A DNA stretch of 64,000 nucleotides from Sphaerisporangium rubeum. GTDB lineage: Bacteria; Actinomycetota; Actinomycetes; Streptosporangiales; Streptosporangiaceae. The position numbers and the translations under genes were made by a program. Positions 23,280 to 32,027 of the stretch are shown in pieces (position 1 is the stretch's first letter; each line of letters opens with the position of its first letter). Where the stretch lies: positions 6,564,501 to 6,628,500 of the forward strand of contig NZ_JACHIU010000001.1 of the NCBI RefSeq assembly GCF_014207705.1, written 5' to 3'. The notes under the pieces are model-generated. The model did not search any database and was not told where the DNA came from. It saw only the letters and a program-made list of their open reading frames with translations.

Positions 23280-23598
23280 GCCTCCAGGGTTGCGGACCTC
23301 GCACCACGCCATTGGCGGTGCTCGTGGTCAGCGGGTCGACGACCGGCCCACGGCCGTAGGCGGCCGGGTGGTCGAAGACCGTGTCGGTAGCGGTGTGGCG
23401 GGCGACGCCCCGGCCCAGGTGGACCTGGATGAGGGCAGTCTTGTCCTGTCGGAGTTTGGCGGCGCCGGCGGCGGTGATGCCGGGGGTGCCACGCCAATCG
23501 GCCGGCGCGATGACGGTCCGCGTGCCGGCGACGGCGGCGGAGTCAACGCAGAAGGAGGCGAGCCACGTCGTGGCGGTCCTCGTCATCTTGATCTCCAC
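23263..23598 (-). CDS. whiB7 leader ORF, 111 residues, unknown
   Basis: Starting at GTG 23598, 8 bases after GGGAGG, this frame has normal high-GC third positions throughout. It ends PQPWRHPVIT inside a hairpin that precedes the whiB7 terminator. The product has no recognisable domain. Known whiB7 genes carry upstream ORFs whose translation controls attenuation, usually shorter than this one. It could be a sensor ORF, a true small protein, or both. The long frame up to 23730 would cross the promoter and is rejected. Confidence 0.55.
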   Translation of the reverse strand: MEIKMTRTATTWLASFCVDSAAVAGTRTVIAPADWRGTPGITAAGAAKLRQDKTALIQVHLGRGVARHTATDTVFDHPAAYGRGPVVDPLTTSTANGVVRGPQPWRHPVIT

Positions 23599-23663
23599 CG
23601 TGGTCACCTCCCTCTCAGATCTCGGATGGGCCGGGCATGGTCTGCCCGACCGGCTTGTGCATG

Positions 23664-23701
23664 ACTCTAAACGGGGATCCCGCACCCCGGCAACATATTT
23701 T
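23664..23701 (-). promoter_or_regulatory. WhiB7-type autoregulated promoter
   Basis: On the minus strand AAAAT (23697-23701), three bases, TTGCCG as -35 (23688-23693), an 18-base spacer and TAGAGT as -10 (23664-23669) follow one another. An AT-rich element exactly three bases before the -35 is the published hallmark of WhiB7-bound promoters. Confidence 0.78.
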
Positions 23702-23713
23702 CTACCTGCGATT

Positions 23714-24595
23714 TCACGGTTTCGAGACACGGATCATGACCTCTTGGACGACCGACACGGCGAGGTCTCCTGTCGGAGTGAACATCTGGCCGCGCGCGAG
23801 CCCGCGGGCCCCGCCTGACCAGGGTGACTCCTGCGCATAGAGCACCCAGTCGTCCACCCGGAGCGGCCGGTGGAACCACATGGCGTGGTCCAGCGAGGCG
23901 CCGGTCATGTCGGTGGCCCCCCACGCGAGCCCGTTGGCGAGCAGCACGGTGTCCACCAGCGTGTAGTCGGAGGCGTACGCGGCGAGCACCACGTGCAGCA
24001 GTGGATCGTCCGGCAGGTCGGCGTCGTAGCGGAACCACACCTGGGTGTGCGGGCTGCGCAGTGACGGGTCGGCGACGGCCTCCCACGTGAGCGGCGTGAC
24101 GTAGCGGGAGTCGACGGGCCGGGGACGCGACAGCCACTCGCGCCACGGCTCCTTGTCGCCGACGGCGGCGCGCATGCGGTCCTGCCACAGCGGCAGCGTC
24201 TCGGGGGCCGGCACGTCCGGCATGACGGCCGCCTGGTGCGAGATGCCGTCCTCCGGTATGTGGAAGGACGCCGACATGGTGAAGATCGCCTTGCCGTGCT
24301 GGATGGCGGTGACCCTGCGGGTGGTGAACGACCGGCCGTCGCGTACGCGCTCGACGTTGTAGACGATCGGGATGGCGGGGTCGCCGGGCCTGATGAAGTA
24401 GGCGTGCAAGGAGTGGACCGCGCGGGCCACCGGGTCCGCGGGTACGGTGCGGCCCGCGGCGACGAGTGCCTGCGCCGCGACCTGGCCGCCGAAGACCCGC
24501 TGGATGCGCTCCTCGGGGCTACGGCCCCGGAAGATGTCGTTCTCGATCTGCTCCAGGTCGAGCAGGTCGAGAACCTCCTTGAGCGCCTCGTTCAC
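23714..24595 (-). CDS. tesB: Acyl-CoA thioesterase II (TesB)
   Basis: The 293-residue double hot-dog protein has IFRGRSPEERIQRVFGGQVA at the start, VHSLHAYFIRPGDP, and the second-half ASLDHAMWFHRP with the catalytic Asp region. It hydrolyses acyl-CoA to free fatty acid in the cytoplasm. The GTG at 24595 has GGAGGAG 8 bases upstream. It overlaps the stop of the UvrD2 gene by four bases (GTGA). Confidence 0.92.
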   Translation of the reverse strand: MNEALKEVLDLLDLEQIENDIFRGRSPEERIQRVFGGQVAAQALVAAGRTVPADPVARAVHSLHAYFIRPGDPAIPIVYNVERVRDGRSFTTRRVTAIQHGKAIFTMSASFHIPEDGISHQAAVMPDVPAPETLPLWQDRMRAAVGDKEPWREWLSRPRPVDSRYVTPLTWEAVADPSLRSPHTQVWFRYDADLPDDPLLHVVLAAYASDYTLVDTVLLANGLAWGATDMTGASLDHAMWFHRPLRVDDWVLYAQESPWSGGARGLARGQMFTPTGDLAVSVVQEVMIRVSKP

Positions 24596-26667
24596 GTGAC
24601 TTCTCCTCCGCGGCAGATATTGAGCACGGCTTCGCCGTATCGCTCTAGTTTGACCCGGCCTATCCCCGCGATGGCCAGCAGGTCGTCCTCGGAGGTGGGG
24701 ACGCGCTCGGCGAGCGCCTGGAGGGTGACGTCGGTGAACACCACGTAGGTCGGCACCTTGGCCTCCTTGGCCGCCGACGCGCGCCAGTCCTTGAGCCGTC
24801 CGAGCAGTTCGACGTCGAAGTCGGCCGGACAGGTGGCGCAGCGGCCGAGTTTCTGCTCGGTGGCGGCGGTGAGGGTCTTGGCGCAGACGCGGCAGTGGAT
24901 CGCGGTGGCGGATCTGGACGGCACGGCGGCGCGCTCGCGGGACGCGGCCGGACGCGTGACGGGGCCGGCGCCGGTGAGACCGTCGAGGAAGCGGGACGGA
25001 CGCCTGGCCTTGCGTCCGCCGGGTGAGCGCGCGAGGGCCCACGACAGGTGGAGGTGCTCGCGGGCCCGGGTGATGCCGACGTACAGCAGGCGCCGCTCCT
25101 CCTCGACCTGCTCGGGGGTCTCGGCGTAGACGATCGGGATCATGCCTTCGGTGAGCCCGACGAGGAACACGGCGTCCCATTCGAGGCCTTTGGCGGCGTG
25201 CAACGAGGCGAGCGTGACGCCGTCGATGGGTGGCGCGTGCTGCTCGGTGGCGCGGCGCTCCAGGTCGGCGACGAACCGCGGCAGGTCGCCGCCGGCCGCG
25301 GCGACGTCCTCGGCGAGGTCGGCGAGCGCGCGCAGCGACTCCCACTTCTCGCGAGCCGTGCCGCCACCCGGCGGCTCGGGGGTGAGCCCGATGCCGCCGA
25401 GGATGTCGTGGACGGTCCGCGCGAGCGGCTGGTCGTGGTTGGCGGAGCGCGCCGCGCCACGCAGCAGCACCACGGCCTGGCGCACCTCCGGCCGCTCGAA
25501 GAACCGCTCGGCGCCGCGCAGAAGGTACGGCACACCGGCCTTGGCGAACGCCTGCTCGTACGCCTCGGACTGCGCGTTGACGCGGTACAGCACGGCGATC
25601 TCGCGGCTCGGCACGCCGCGCGAGATCAGCTCCTTGGCGCGCCTCGCGACGAGCGTCGCCTCGGCGGCCTCGTCGTCGCACTCGGCGAACACCGGCTTCG
25701 GCCCTTCGGCGCGCTGCGCGACCAGTTCCATGCGGTGCGGACCGCGCGCGCGGGCCAGCACGCGGTTGGCGAGGTCCACGACCTGCGGGGTGGAGCGGTA
25801 GTCGCGCACCAGCTTGATCACGGTGGCGGACGGGTGCTCGACGGAGAAGTTGGTGAGGTAACGCGGGGTGGCGCCGCTGAAGGAGTAGATCGTCTGGTTG
25901 GGGTCGCCGACCACGCACAGGTCGTCGCGTCCGCCGAGCCAGGTGTCGAGCAGCAGCTTCTGCAGCGGGTTCACGTCCTGGTACTCGTCCACGACGAAGT
26001 AGCGGTACTGCTGCCGGATCTGCGCGGCCACCTCGCGGTGCTCGGTCATGACGGCCGCGGTGAGCTCCAGGATGGTCTCGAAGTCGACCAGGTGCCGCTC
26101 ACGCCGCAGCGTCTCGTAGGCGTCGAACAGGTGGGCCACGTCGCTCGGCGGGATCGGCGGGGTGCGGCCGGCCTTGGCGGCGGCGGCCGGGTAGTCCTCC
26201 GGACCGACCTGGGTGACCTTGGCCCACTCGATCTCGGCGGCGACGTCACGCAGCTCGGCCCGCTCGGCGCCGCGGCGCAGCACACGCGCGGCCTCGATGA
26301 GGACCGGCAGCTTGGACTCGATGACCCGCGGCGGGTCGCCGCCGATGACGCGCGGCCAGAAATAGGTGAGCTGGCGCAGCGCCGCGGCGTGGAAGGTGCG
26401 GGCCTGCACGCCGTGCGCGCCGAGGGCCCGCAGGCGGTGCTTGAGCTCGCCGGCGGCCCGTGTGGTGAAGGTCACAGCGAGCACACTGTTCGCCTCGGCG
26501 ACCCCGGTGCGTACCGCGTGCGCGATGCGGTGGGTGATGGCCCTGGTCTTGCCGGTGCCGGCCCCGGCGAGGACGCACACAGGGCCCCGCACCGCCTCGG
26601 CCACCTGACGCTGTTCCGGGTCGAGATCCGCGAGTGCGTCGTCGTGCCGCAAGTCGCCTCCTGGCAT
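24592..26667 (-). CDS. uvrD2: UvrD2-type SF1 DNA helicase with HRDC domain
   Basis: The 691-residue protein has Walker A LAGAGTGKT (about residue 33), VVDEYQDVNP, GDPNQTIYSFSGA and the C-terminal helicase motif LLYVGITRAREHLHLSW. A four-cysteine segment, CRVC and CATC (about residues 590-612), links the motor to an HRDC domain ending GIGRVKLERYGEAVLNIC. This exact layout is that of mycobacterial UvrD2. The ATG at 26667 is kept, but a TTG at 26652 behind AGGAGG is a serious alternative. It overlaps tesB by four bases. Confidence 0.92.
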   Translation of the reverse strand: MPGGDLRHDDALADLDPEQRQVAEAVRGPVCVLAGAGTGKTRAITHRIAHAVRTGVAEANSVLAVTFTTRAAGELKHRLRALGAHGVQARTFHAAALRQLTYFWPRVIGGDPPRVIESKLPVLIEAARVLRRGAERAELRDVAAEIEWAKVTQVGPEDYPAAAAKAGRTPPIPPSDVAHLFDAYETLRRERHLVDFETILELTAAVMTEHREVAAQIRQQYRYFVVDEYQDVNPLQKLLLDTWLGGRDDLCVVGDPNQTIYSFSGATPRYLTNFSVEHPSATVIKLVRDYRSTPQVVDLANRVLARARGPHRMELVAQRAEGPKPVFAECDDEAAEATLVARRAKELISRGVPSREIAVLYRVNAQSEAYEQAFAKAGVPYLLRGAERFFERPEVRQAVVLLRGAARSANHDQPLARTVHDILGGIGLTPEPPGGGTAREKWESLRALADLAEDVAAAGGDLPRFVADLERRATEQHAPPIDGVTLASLHAAKGLEWDAVFLVGLTEGMIPIVYAETPEQVEEERRLLYVGITRAREHLHLSWALARSPGGRKARRPSRFLDGLTGAGPVTRPAASRERAAVPSRSATAIHCRVCAKTLTAATEQKLGRCATCPADFDVELLGRLKDWRASAAKEAKVPTYVVFTDVTLQALAERVPTSEDDLLAIAGIGRVKLERYGEAVLNICRGGEVT

Positions 26668-26790
26668 CCGATCGGGGCAGGTGTGCCATCATCCTTCCAG
26701 TAGCACGCGTCACACGTGGCTTCAGGCGTGCACAACGTAGGCGTTTTGCCCCACAATGGGGGACCATGATTGCGGGGAAGGGGATCGCAG

Positions 26791-27780
26791 GTGAGTAGAT
26801 CGGTGACCGTGGGAGCGCTCGCTCTGGCCGCCGCACTCCTCATCCCGCTACCCGCGGAGGCCGAGCCGGCGCCGACGCCGAGCCCGAGTGTCAGCTCGCC
26901 GGCGCAACCGGACGTCCTGTCCTCGACGATCGTCCAGACCTTCTCCTACGGCAGGCACCGCCGCCAGCGCATGGACGTGTGGTGGCAGCCCGACGGCGCG
27001 CGCCGTCCCGCCGTGTTCCTGCTCCACGGCGGCTGGTGGAGCGGCGGCGACAAGAAGTACATGACCGCGGTCAGCCAGTCGTACGCCGCGCTCGGCTACA
27101 CCGTCTTCAACGTCAACTACCGGCTGTCGCAGGACGCCGCGTGGCCCGCGCAGCGCGTCGACGCGCTCGACGCCATCGCCACGGCGCGCAGGCACGCGGC
27201 CCGGTTCTCCTTCGACCCGAGCCGTTACGTCGTCATCGGGTTCTCCGCCGGCGGCCACATCGCGACCGCCGTCGGCACCTACCGCGACGGGTTGCCGGGC
27301 CTGCGCGGCGTGGTCGGCATCTCTCCGGTGGTGTCCCCGCTCACGGCCTACTCCGACGGCGACGAAGGGGCCACCTACGAGCAGCGCAAGCTGCGCCAGT
27401 CGGCCATCGCGCTCGCCGGCGGCTGCCGTCCGACGGGAGCCTGCGCCAAGGTGTGGTCGAGCATGGAGGTGCCCTGGCACGCCAGCCGGCACGACGCGCC
27501 GGTGATGGCCGTGCACTCCTCCGATGAGTTCGTCCCCGCGTACCACAGCGAACTGCTGAAGGAGCAGCTCAACCAGGTGGGGGTGGCGATGAACATCAGG
27601 GTCGTCCCCGGCTTCTTCCACAGTTCCCCGCTGTACCGCGAGCCCGGTGTGGCCGAGGCCGTACAGGCCTGGGTGGGGGCCAAGGTCGCCCTGCCGACGC
27701 GGGCCGCGCTGAAGAAGCAGACCGCCGCCTCGGCGCCGGGCCGGTCCTTCGCCGGTCCGCACAAGGTCGACCCCCGCTGA
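26791..27780 (+). CDS. Secreted alpha/beta hydrolase (esterase-like)
   Basis: The 329-residue protein has a Sec signal peptide (VTVGALALAAALLIPLPAEA) and a Pro/Ser linker. The fold includes the oxyanion motif FLLHGGWWSGGD and nucleophile elbow VIGFSAGGHIA; the late His is in PGFFHSSPLY. This BD-FAE/kynurenine formamidase-like type cleaves esters outside the membrane; the substrate is unknown. The start is the GTG at 26791 after AAGGGGAT. It is divergent from uvrD2. Confidence 0.85.
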   Translation: MSRSVTVGALALAAALLIPLPAEAEPAPTPSPSVSSPAQPDVLSSTIVQTFSYGRHRRQRMDVWWQPDGARRPAVFLLHGGWWSGGDKKYMTAVSQSYAALGYTVFNVNYRLSQDAAWPAQRVDALDAIATARRHAARFSFDPSRYVVIGFSAGGHIATAVGTYRDGLPGLRGVVGISPVVSPLTAYSDGDEGATYEQRKLRQSAIALAGGCRPTGACAKVWSSMEVPWHASRHDAPVMAVHSSDEFVPAYHSELLKEQLNQVGVAMNIRVVPGFFHSSPLYREPGVAEAVQAWVGAKVALPTRAALKKQTAASAPGRSFAGPHKVDPR

Positions 27781-27856
27781 GGCGGGAACATCGGCGCGGG
27801 CCGCGATGTTGCCTGTTGGTGCCAACGGTGCTCAGCGTGAAGGGAACAGCCTCCCC

Positions 27857-28099
27857 ATGGCCCTCAAGGTGTACACCACGAGCTGGTGCGGTCCCTGCAA
27901 GCGGCTGAAGAGCCAGCTCACCCGGGAAGGCATCGCCTACGACGAGATCGACATCGAGGCGGACGCCGCCGCCGCGCGGTTCGTGATGAGCGTCAACGGC
28001 GGCAACCAGGTGGTCCCGACCGTCGTCCTGCCTGACGGAAGCGCGCTGACCAACCCGTCGGTCATCCAGCTGAAGGCCAGGCTCGCCGGCGCCGTGTGA
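27857..28099 (+). CDS. Mycoredoxin / glutaredoxin-like protein
   Basis: The 80-residue thioredoxin-fold protein has the active site TTSWCGPCKRLK near residue 11 and the cis-Pro motif QVVPTVVLPDGS. Mycoredoxins use mycothiol to reduce mixed disulfides in the actinobacterial cytoplasm. CGPC is also found in related actinobacterial glutaredoxin-like proteins. The ATG at 27857 follows AAGGGA. Confidence 0.87.
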   Translation: MALKVYTTSWCGPCKRLKSQLTREGIAYDEIDIEADAAAARFVMSVNGGNQVVPTVVLPDGSALTNPSVIQLKARLAGAV

Positions 28100-28114
28100 C
28101 CGTGCGGCCGGTCG

Positions 28115-29107
28115 TCACGCGTCGCCTGGCAGGTAGGAGCCGTACCACGTCTCGATGAGCCGGCGCGCGATCGAGACGCCGGGAGGCAGCCTGACGTCGC
28201 CGCTGTCGACGGCGGCGCCGAGCTCCTCGCGGGTGAGCCAGCGTGCCTCGGCGATCTCGTCGTGGTCGAGGACCAGCTCGGTGGAGACGGCCTCGGCGAA
28301 GAAGCCGAGCATCAGGCTCCGGGGGAACGGCCACGGCTGGCTGCCGAGGTAGCGAGGGGTGGCGACGGTCACGCCGACCTCTTCGAGCACCTCACGCGCG
28401 ACGGCCTGTTCCAGGGACTCGCCGGGTTCGACGAACCCGGCGAGCACCGAGAGACGTCCCTCGGGCCATCGGGGGCCGCGCGCGAGCAGGCATCGGCCCG
28501 CACCGTCGTGCACGAGCATGATGACGGCCGGGTCGACCCTCGGGAAGTGCTGGCTGCCGTCGTCGGGGCACACGCGCATGTGGCCGCCGGCGACGACGGT
28601 GGTGCGCGCGCCGCACCGGGGGCAGTGCTCGTGGGTGGAGTGCCACGCCTCCAGCGCGACCGCGTTGACGAGCAGCCCCGCGTCGCGGTCGCCGAGCGCG
28701 GCGCCGGCCATTCGCAGGCCCTCGGCGGCGATGTCGGCCCAGTCGGGGACGTCCTGCACGGCCCCGGCGACCTCGGTGCCCTGCGGAAGCGGCGTGGAGG
28801 CAGGCAGTGTGGTGGGAAGCGGGGTGGTCACGGCGACCGCGAAGTAGGTGACGCCGTCGGTGTCCACGCCGAGGAGGTAGCGCTCACCCGGCGGGGTGTC
28901 GGCCGGGGACAGGAACACGAGCTCGGCGGCGCCGTTCCGCCGCCGGACCAGCGTGTGTCCGTCACCGATGAGCAGCACGCGGGTGGCCGGGTCGGCCCAG
29001 GCGGACTTGAGCCACGCCTCGTCCCCCCGGTGGACTCCCGACCTGTCGACGCCACCCCTGGCCAGGAGCAGCGGCCCCATCAGCACCTCGTTGTGCCGGT
29101 CGTCCAC
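28115..29107 (-). CDS. nudC: NADH pyrophosphatase NudC
   Basis: The 330-residue protein has a zinc segment (HCPRCGARTT and RVCPDDGSQHFPR, one cysteine replaced as in other actinobacteria). The Nudix box is GFVEPGESLEQAVAREVLEE, and the NADH-specific signature SQPWPFPRSLM follows it. It hydrolyses NADH to NMNH and AMP and removes NAD caps from RNA. The GTG at 29107 follows GAGGAGG by 5 bases. Confidence 0.92.
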   Translation of the reverse strand: MDDRHNEVLMGPLLLARGGVDRSGVHRGDEAWLKSAWADPATRVLLIGDGHTLVRRRNGAAELVFLSPADTPPGERYLLGVDTDGVTYFAVAVTTPLPTTLPASTPLPQGTEVAGAVQDVPDWADIAAEGLRMAGAALGDRDAGLLVNAVALEAWHSTHEHCPRCGARTTVVAGGHMRVCPDDGSQHFPRVDPAVIMLVHDGAGRCLLARGPRWPEGRLSVLAGFVEPGESLEQAVAREVLEEVGVTVATPRYLGSQPWPFPRSLMLGFFAEAVSTELVLDHDEIAEARWLTREELGAAVDSGDVRLPPGVSIARRLIETWYGSYLPGDA

Positions 29108-29279
29108 GCGCGCCTCCTCATACCGGCTGTCATCCTATTGCGCCGCCTGACGGCGGCTCTCCGGGGTGGACAGAGCTGGACAAGACAGGTGGTCTCCCCC
29201 CGTGCCACACACGAGATTTCCTCTGATTAGCATGTCCGGCAGCGAGGCGATCGGGAGGCGGCTACCATGCATCAGGTTG

Positions 29280-29298
29280 TTAGGTTAGCCTTACCTGC
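29280..29298 (+). promoter_or_regulatory. Iron box (DmdR1/IdeR-type operator)
   Basis: TTAGGTTAGCCTTACCTGC matches the 19-base actinobacterial iron box TTAGGTTAGGCTAACCTAA at most positions. It lies 24 bases before the start of the siderophore operon, so the operon should be repressed by a DtxR-family regulator when iron is plentiful. Confidence 0.85.
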
Positions 29299-29322
29299 CT
29301 TCTGATCGGGAGGTGTCTCCGC

Positions 29323-30474
29323 GTGCGGCTCTACCTCACCGCGCTCAACCCGACCGACTCGGTGACCGGCGGGTTCCTGCCCGCGGCACGCACGCTCGGC
29401 CTGGACGTGACCCTCCTCACCGACCAGCCCGAGCGGTACGCCGAAGTGGAGGCCCTGCGCACGGACGTACGCGACGCGCGCGCGGTGATCGACACCATCG
29501 CGCGGCACCACCCCCCGGACGCGATCTTCTCCAACTCCGACCACATCCAGCCGGAGACCGCGCTCGCCGCCGCCTACTTCGGGCTGCCCGGCAAGGACTG
29601 GCGGGCCTGCCTGACCGCCAAGAACAAGTACCTCACCCGACGGGCCCTCGCCGCCGCCGGTGTGGAGCACGTGCGGACGGCGCTCGTCACGCCGGGGCAG
29701 CCGCCGCCGGACCTGCCGTACCCCGTCGTCGTCAAGCCCCGTGAAGGGGTGGCGAGCGAGGACGTGATGCTGGTGCGCGAACCCGGCGAGCTGCGGCGGG
29801 TCACGGCGGAGATAGCGGAACGGCGACCGGGGGCCGCGCTCGTCGCCGAGGAGTACCTGGCCGGGCCGCTGCACACCCTGGAGACGCTGGGGGACGGCGA
29901 GAACACGCGGGTGCTCGGGGGATTTCGCACGACGCTCGGGCCGTTGCCGTACTTCGTGGAGGAACGGCTCGACTGGGACCCCCGGCACGGGGACGACGCC
30001 GCGCACGTGCTGCGGGTCCTCGGCGCGGTCGGCGCGGGGTTCGGCGCCTGTCACACCGAGTACGTGCGCACCGCGGACGGGCCGCGGATCGTCGAGGTCA
30101 ACTACCGGCTGATCGGCGACACCTGCGACTTCCTGCTCGCCGAGATCCTCGGGGTGCCGCTGTTCGAGCACGTGCTGCGGGTGCACCTCGGGGAACCGGC
30201 GCCTGACGTGCCGCCTGCCGTGACGCACGGGGCCGCGCTCAGCCTCGTCGCGCCGAGGTCCGGAGTGATCACCCGCACACCGGGGGACGTGGCCGAGACG
30301 ATCGGCGCGGCCCGGCTGCGGCACCGGCCGCTGCGCGCCGCCGGGGACACCGTCGAGCTGACCAACACCAACCGCGACTACCTCGGTGTGGTGCGCGCCG
30401 TCGGGCCGGACGCCGCCGCGGTGGACGGCGCCATCGACGCCTTCCGCGCGAGGACCCCGTGGGTGGTGGAGTGA
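29323..30474 (+). CDS. ATP-grasp ligase of a siderophore pathway (PvsA-like)
   Basis: The 383-residue protein has the ATP-grasp layout: an N-terminal pre-ATP domain, YPVVVKPREGVASEDVMLV as the ATP-binding lysine strand, LVAEEYLAGPLHTLETLGDG, and RIVEVNYRLIGD with the metal-binding Glu and Asn. It should join a carboxylate to an amine using ATP. It is first in a four-gene operon behind an iron box; GGGAGG stands 9 bases before the GTG. By operon content it corresponds to PvsA of vibrioferrin synthesis (inference). Confidence 0.85.
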   Translation: MRLYLTALNPTDSVTGGFLPAARTLGLDVTLLTDQPERYAEVEALRTDVRDARAVIDTIARHHPPDAIFSNSDHIQPETALAAAYFGLPGKDWRACLTAKNKYLTRRALAAAGVEHVRTALVTPGQPPPDLPYPVVVKPREGVASEDVMLVREPGELRRVTAEIAERRPGAALVAEEYLAGPLHTLETLGDGENTRVLGGFRTTLGPLPYFVEERLDWDPRHGDDAAHVLRVLGAVGAGFGACHTEYVRTADGPRIVEVNYRLIGDTCDFLLAEILGVPLFEHVLRVHLGEPAPDVPPAVTHGAALSLVAPRSGVITRTPGDVAETIGAARLRHRPLRAAGDTVELTNTNRDYLGVVRAVGPDAAAVDGAIDAFRARTPWVVE

Positions 30475-32027
30475 CCACGGACGCCGAGAGGGAACTCGCG
30501 GGCCGGGTGCTCGAAGCGCTGCTGCGGGAGGACTACGGCGGGCTGGCCGGCCGGGTGACCAGGTCCGCCGACGGTGTGGAGCTCGTGCTGCCGGCCGGCC
30601 GCCGGGTGCGGCTGCGGCCCGGCGGGCTGTTCCAGGACTTCACGGTGGCGACCGGCGCGGCGCCGCCGCTGGACGAGGTGCTCGCCACGGTCGCCGGACT
30701 GGCCGGGCCGAGCGGCGCGGACCGGGCCGCGGCGTTCGCCGAGGAGTGCCTGGCCGCCGTGCGCGCGCGTGACCTGCACGACGCGCACCGGGACGAGGTG
30801 CTGGCGCGGCTGCGCGCGCAGGGGCCTGACACGTCGATCGCTCGCGAGACGCTGGCGGCGTTCCTCGACCACCCCGTGCACCCCACGTCGCGCGCGCGGC
30901 CGGGGCTGACCGGCGAGCAGCTCACCGCGTACGCGCCGGAGTTCGCGCCGAGCTTCACGCTGTGCTGGGTGCGCGTGCCGCGTGACCGGGTCGCCGCGCA
31001 CGGCGAGGAGCCGCACTGGTGGCCGGGACCCGGCCTGTTCCCCGTGCATCCGCTCGCGTCGGCCGAGGCGCTGCGCGTCCCAGGTGTGGAGGACGCCGGG
31101 GACGTCCCGCCGGTGACCGTGCGGCCCACGCTGTCGATGCGGACGGTCGAGGTGGACCCGCGCACCCATCTGAAGCTGCCGTTGCCGACGAGCACGCTCG
31201 GCGCGCGCAACCGCCGGTCCATCAAACCCGGCACGCTCGCGGACGGCGCGCGGGCCGAGACGTTGCTGCGTGAGGTGCTGGCCCGCGAACCCGGCCTGCC
31301 GGTGCTGGTCGCCGACGAGCAGACGTACGCCGACGGGGGCCACGAGTACCTCGGGTGGATGGTGCGGCGGCTGCCGGACGGCGACATCGTGCCGGTCGCG
31401 TCGCTGCTCGCGCCGTCCCCCCGCGACCGGCCCCGGGTGCTCGACGAGGTGGCGGCACGGTACCGCGGCGGGGACGTGCGGAGGCTGCTGGCCGATTACC
31501 TGAAGGTGCTGCTGGAGTGGAACGTCACGCTCTTCGTGCGGTACGGCGTCGCGCTGGAGGCGCACCAGCAGAACCTCGCGCTGGTGTTCGGTCCTGACGG
31601 CTCCGTGCGGCTGCTGGTGAAGGACAACGACGGGCTGCTGTGCTCCCCGGGCCTGCTGACCGGCGCGGGCCTGCCGGTGCCGCCGTTCGCCGACCGGCGG
31701 ATGACCTGCGACGACCCGCACCGGCTCGCCGACGTGTTCGTCACCATCACGCTGCGCCTCGCCGCGGCGGCGGTGGCGTTCGGCGCGGGCCACGGCGACC
31801 TGGTGGCCGAGGCGCTCGCCGCCGCGCTCGCCGCGCACGGCGACCACCCGATGGCCCGCCTGCTGCGGGCCCGCACCCTGGACGCGGCCCGGCTGACCGG
31901 CAAGGCGATGGTCGGCGCGGGGACCCTGCTCGACCGGTCGCTGGTCGCCGCCGACGTCAACAAGCACTACGGCGCCACCGGCCCCAACTACCTGCGTCAC
32001 CACCTGAACGGAGAGGCGGCCCGATGA
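30471..32027 (+). CDS. IucA/IucC-type NIS siderophore synthetase 1
   Basis: The 518-residue protein belongs to the NRPS-independent siderophore synthetases. It shows FLDHPVHPTSRARPGL, PTLSMRTVEVDPRTHLKLPL near the adenylate site, and RYGVALEAHQQNLALVFG near the C-terminal catalytic part. These enzymes activate a carboxyl of citrate or a derivative with ATP and join it to an amine or alcohol. The GTG overlaps the previous stop by four bases (GTGA). Which of PvsB and PvsD it matches cannot be decided by eye. Confidence 0.88.
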   Translation: MTTDAERELAGRVLEALLREDYGGLAGRVTRSADGVELVLPAGRRVRLRPGGLFQDFTVATGAAPPLDEVLATVAGLAGPSGADRAAAFAEECLAAVRARDLHDAHRDEVLARLRAQGPDTSIARETLAAFLDHPVHPTSRARPGLTGEQLTAYAPEFAPSFTLCWVRVPRDRVAAHGEEPHWWPGPGLFPVHPLASAEALRVPGVEDAGDVPPVTVRPTLSMRTVEVDPRTHLKLPLPTSTLGARNRRSIKPGTLADGARAETLLREVLAREPGLPVLVADEQTYADGGHEYLGWMVRRLPDGDIVPVASLLAPSPRDRPRVLDEVAARYRGGDVRRLLADYLKVLLEWNVTLFVRYGVALEAHQQNLALVFGPDGSVRLLVKDNDGLLCSPGLLTGAGLPVPPFADRRMTCDDPHRLADVFVTITLRLAAAAVAFGAGHGDLVAEALAAALAAHGDHPMARLLRARTLDAARLTGKAMVGAGTLLDRSLVAADVNKHYGATGPNYLRHHLNGEAAR

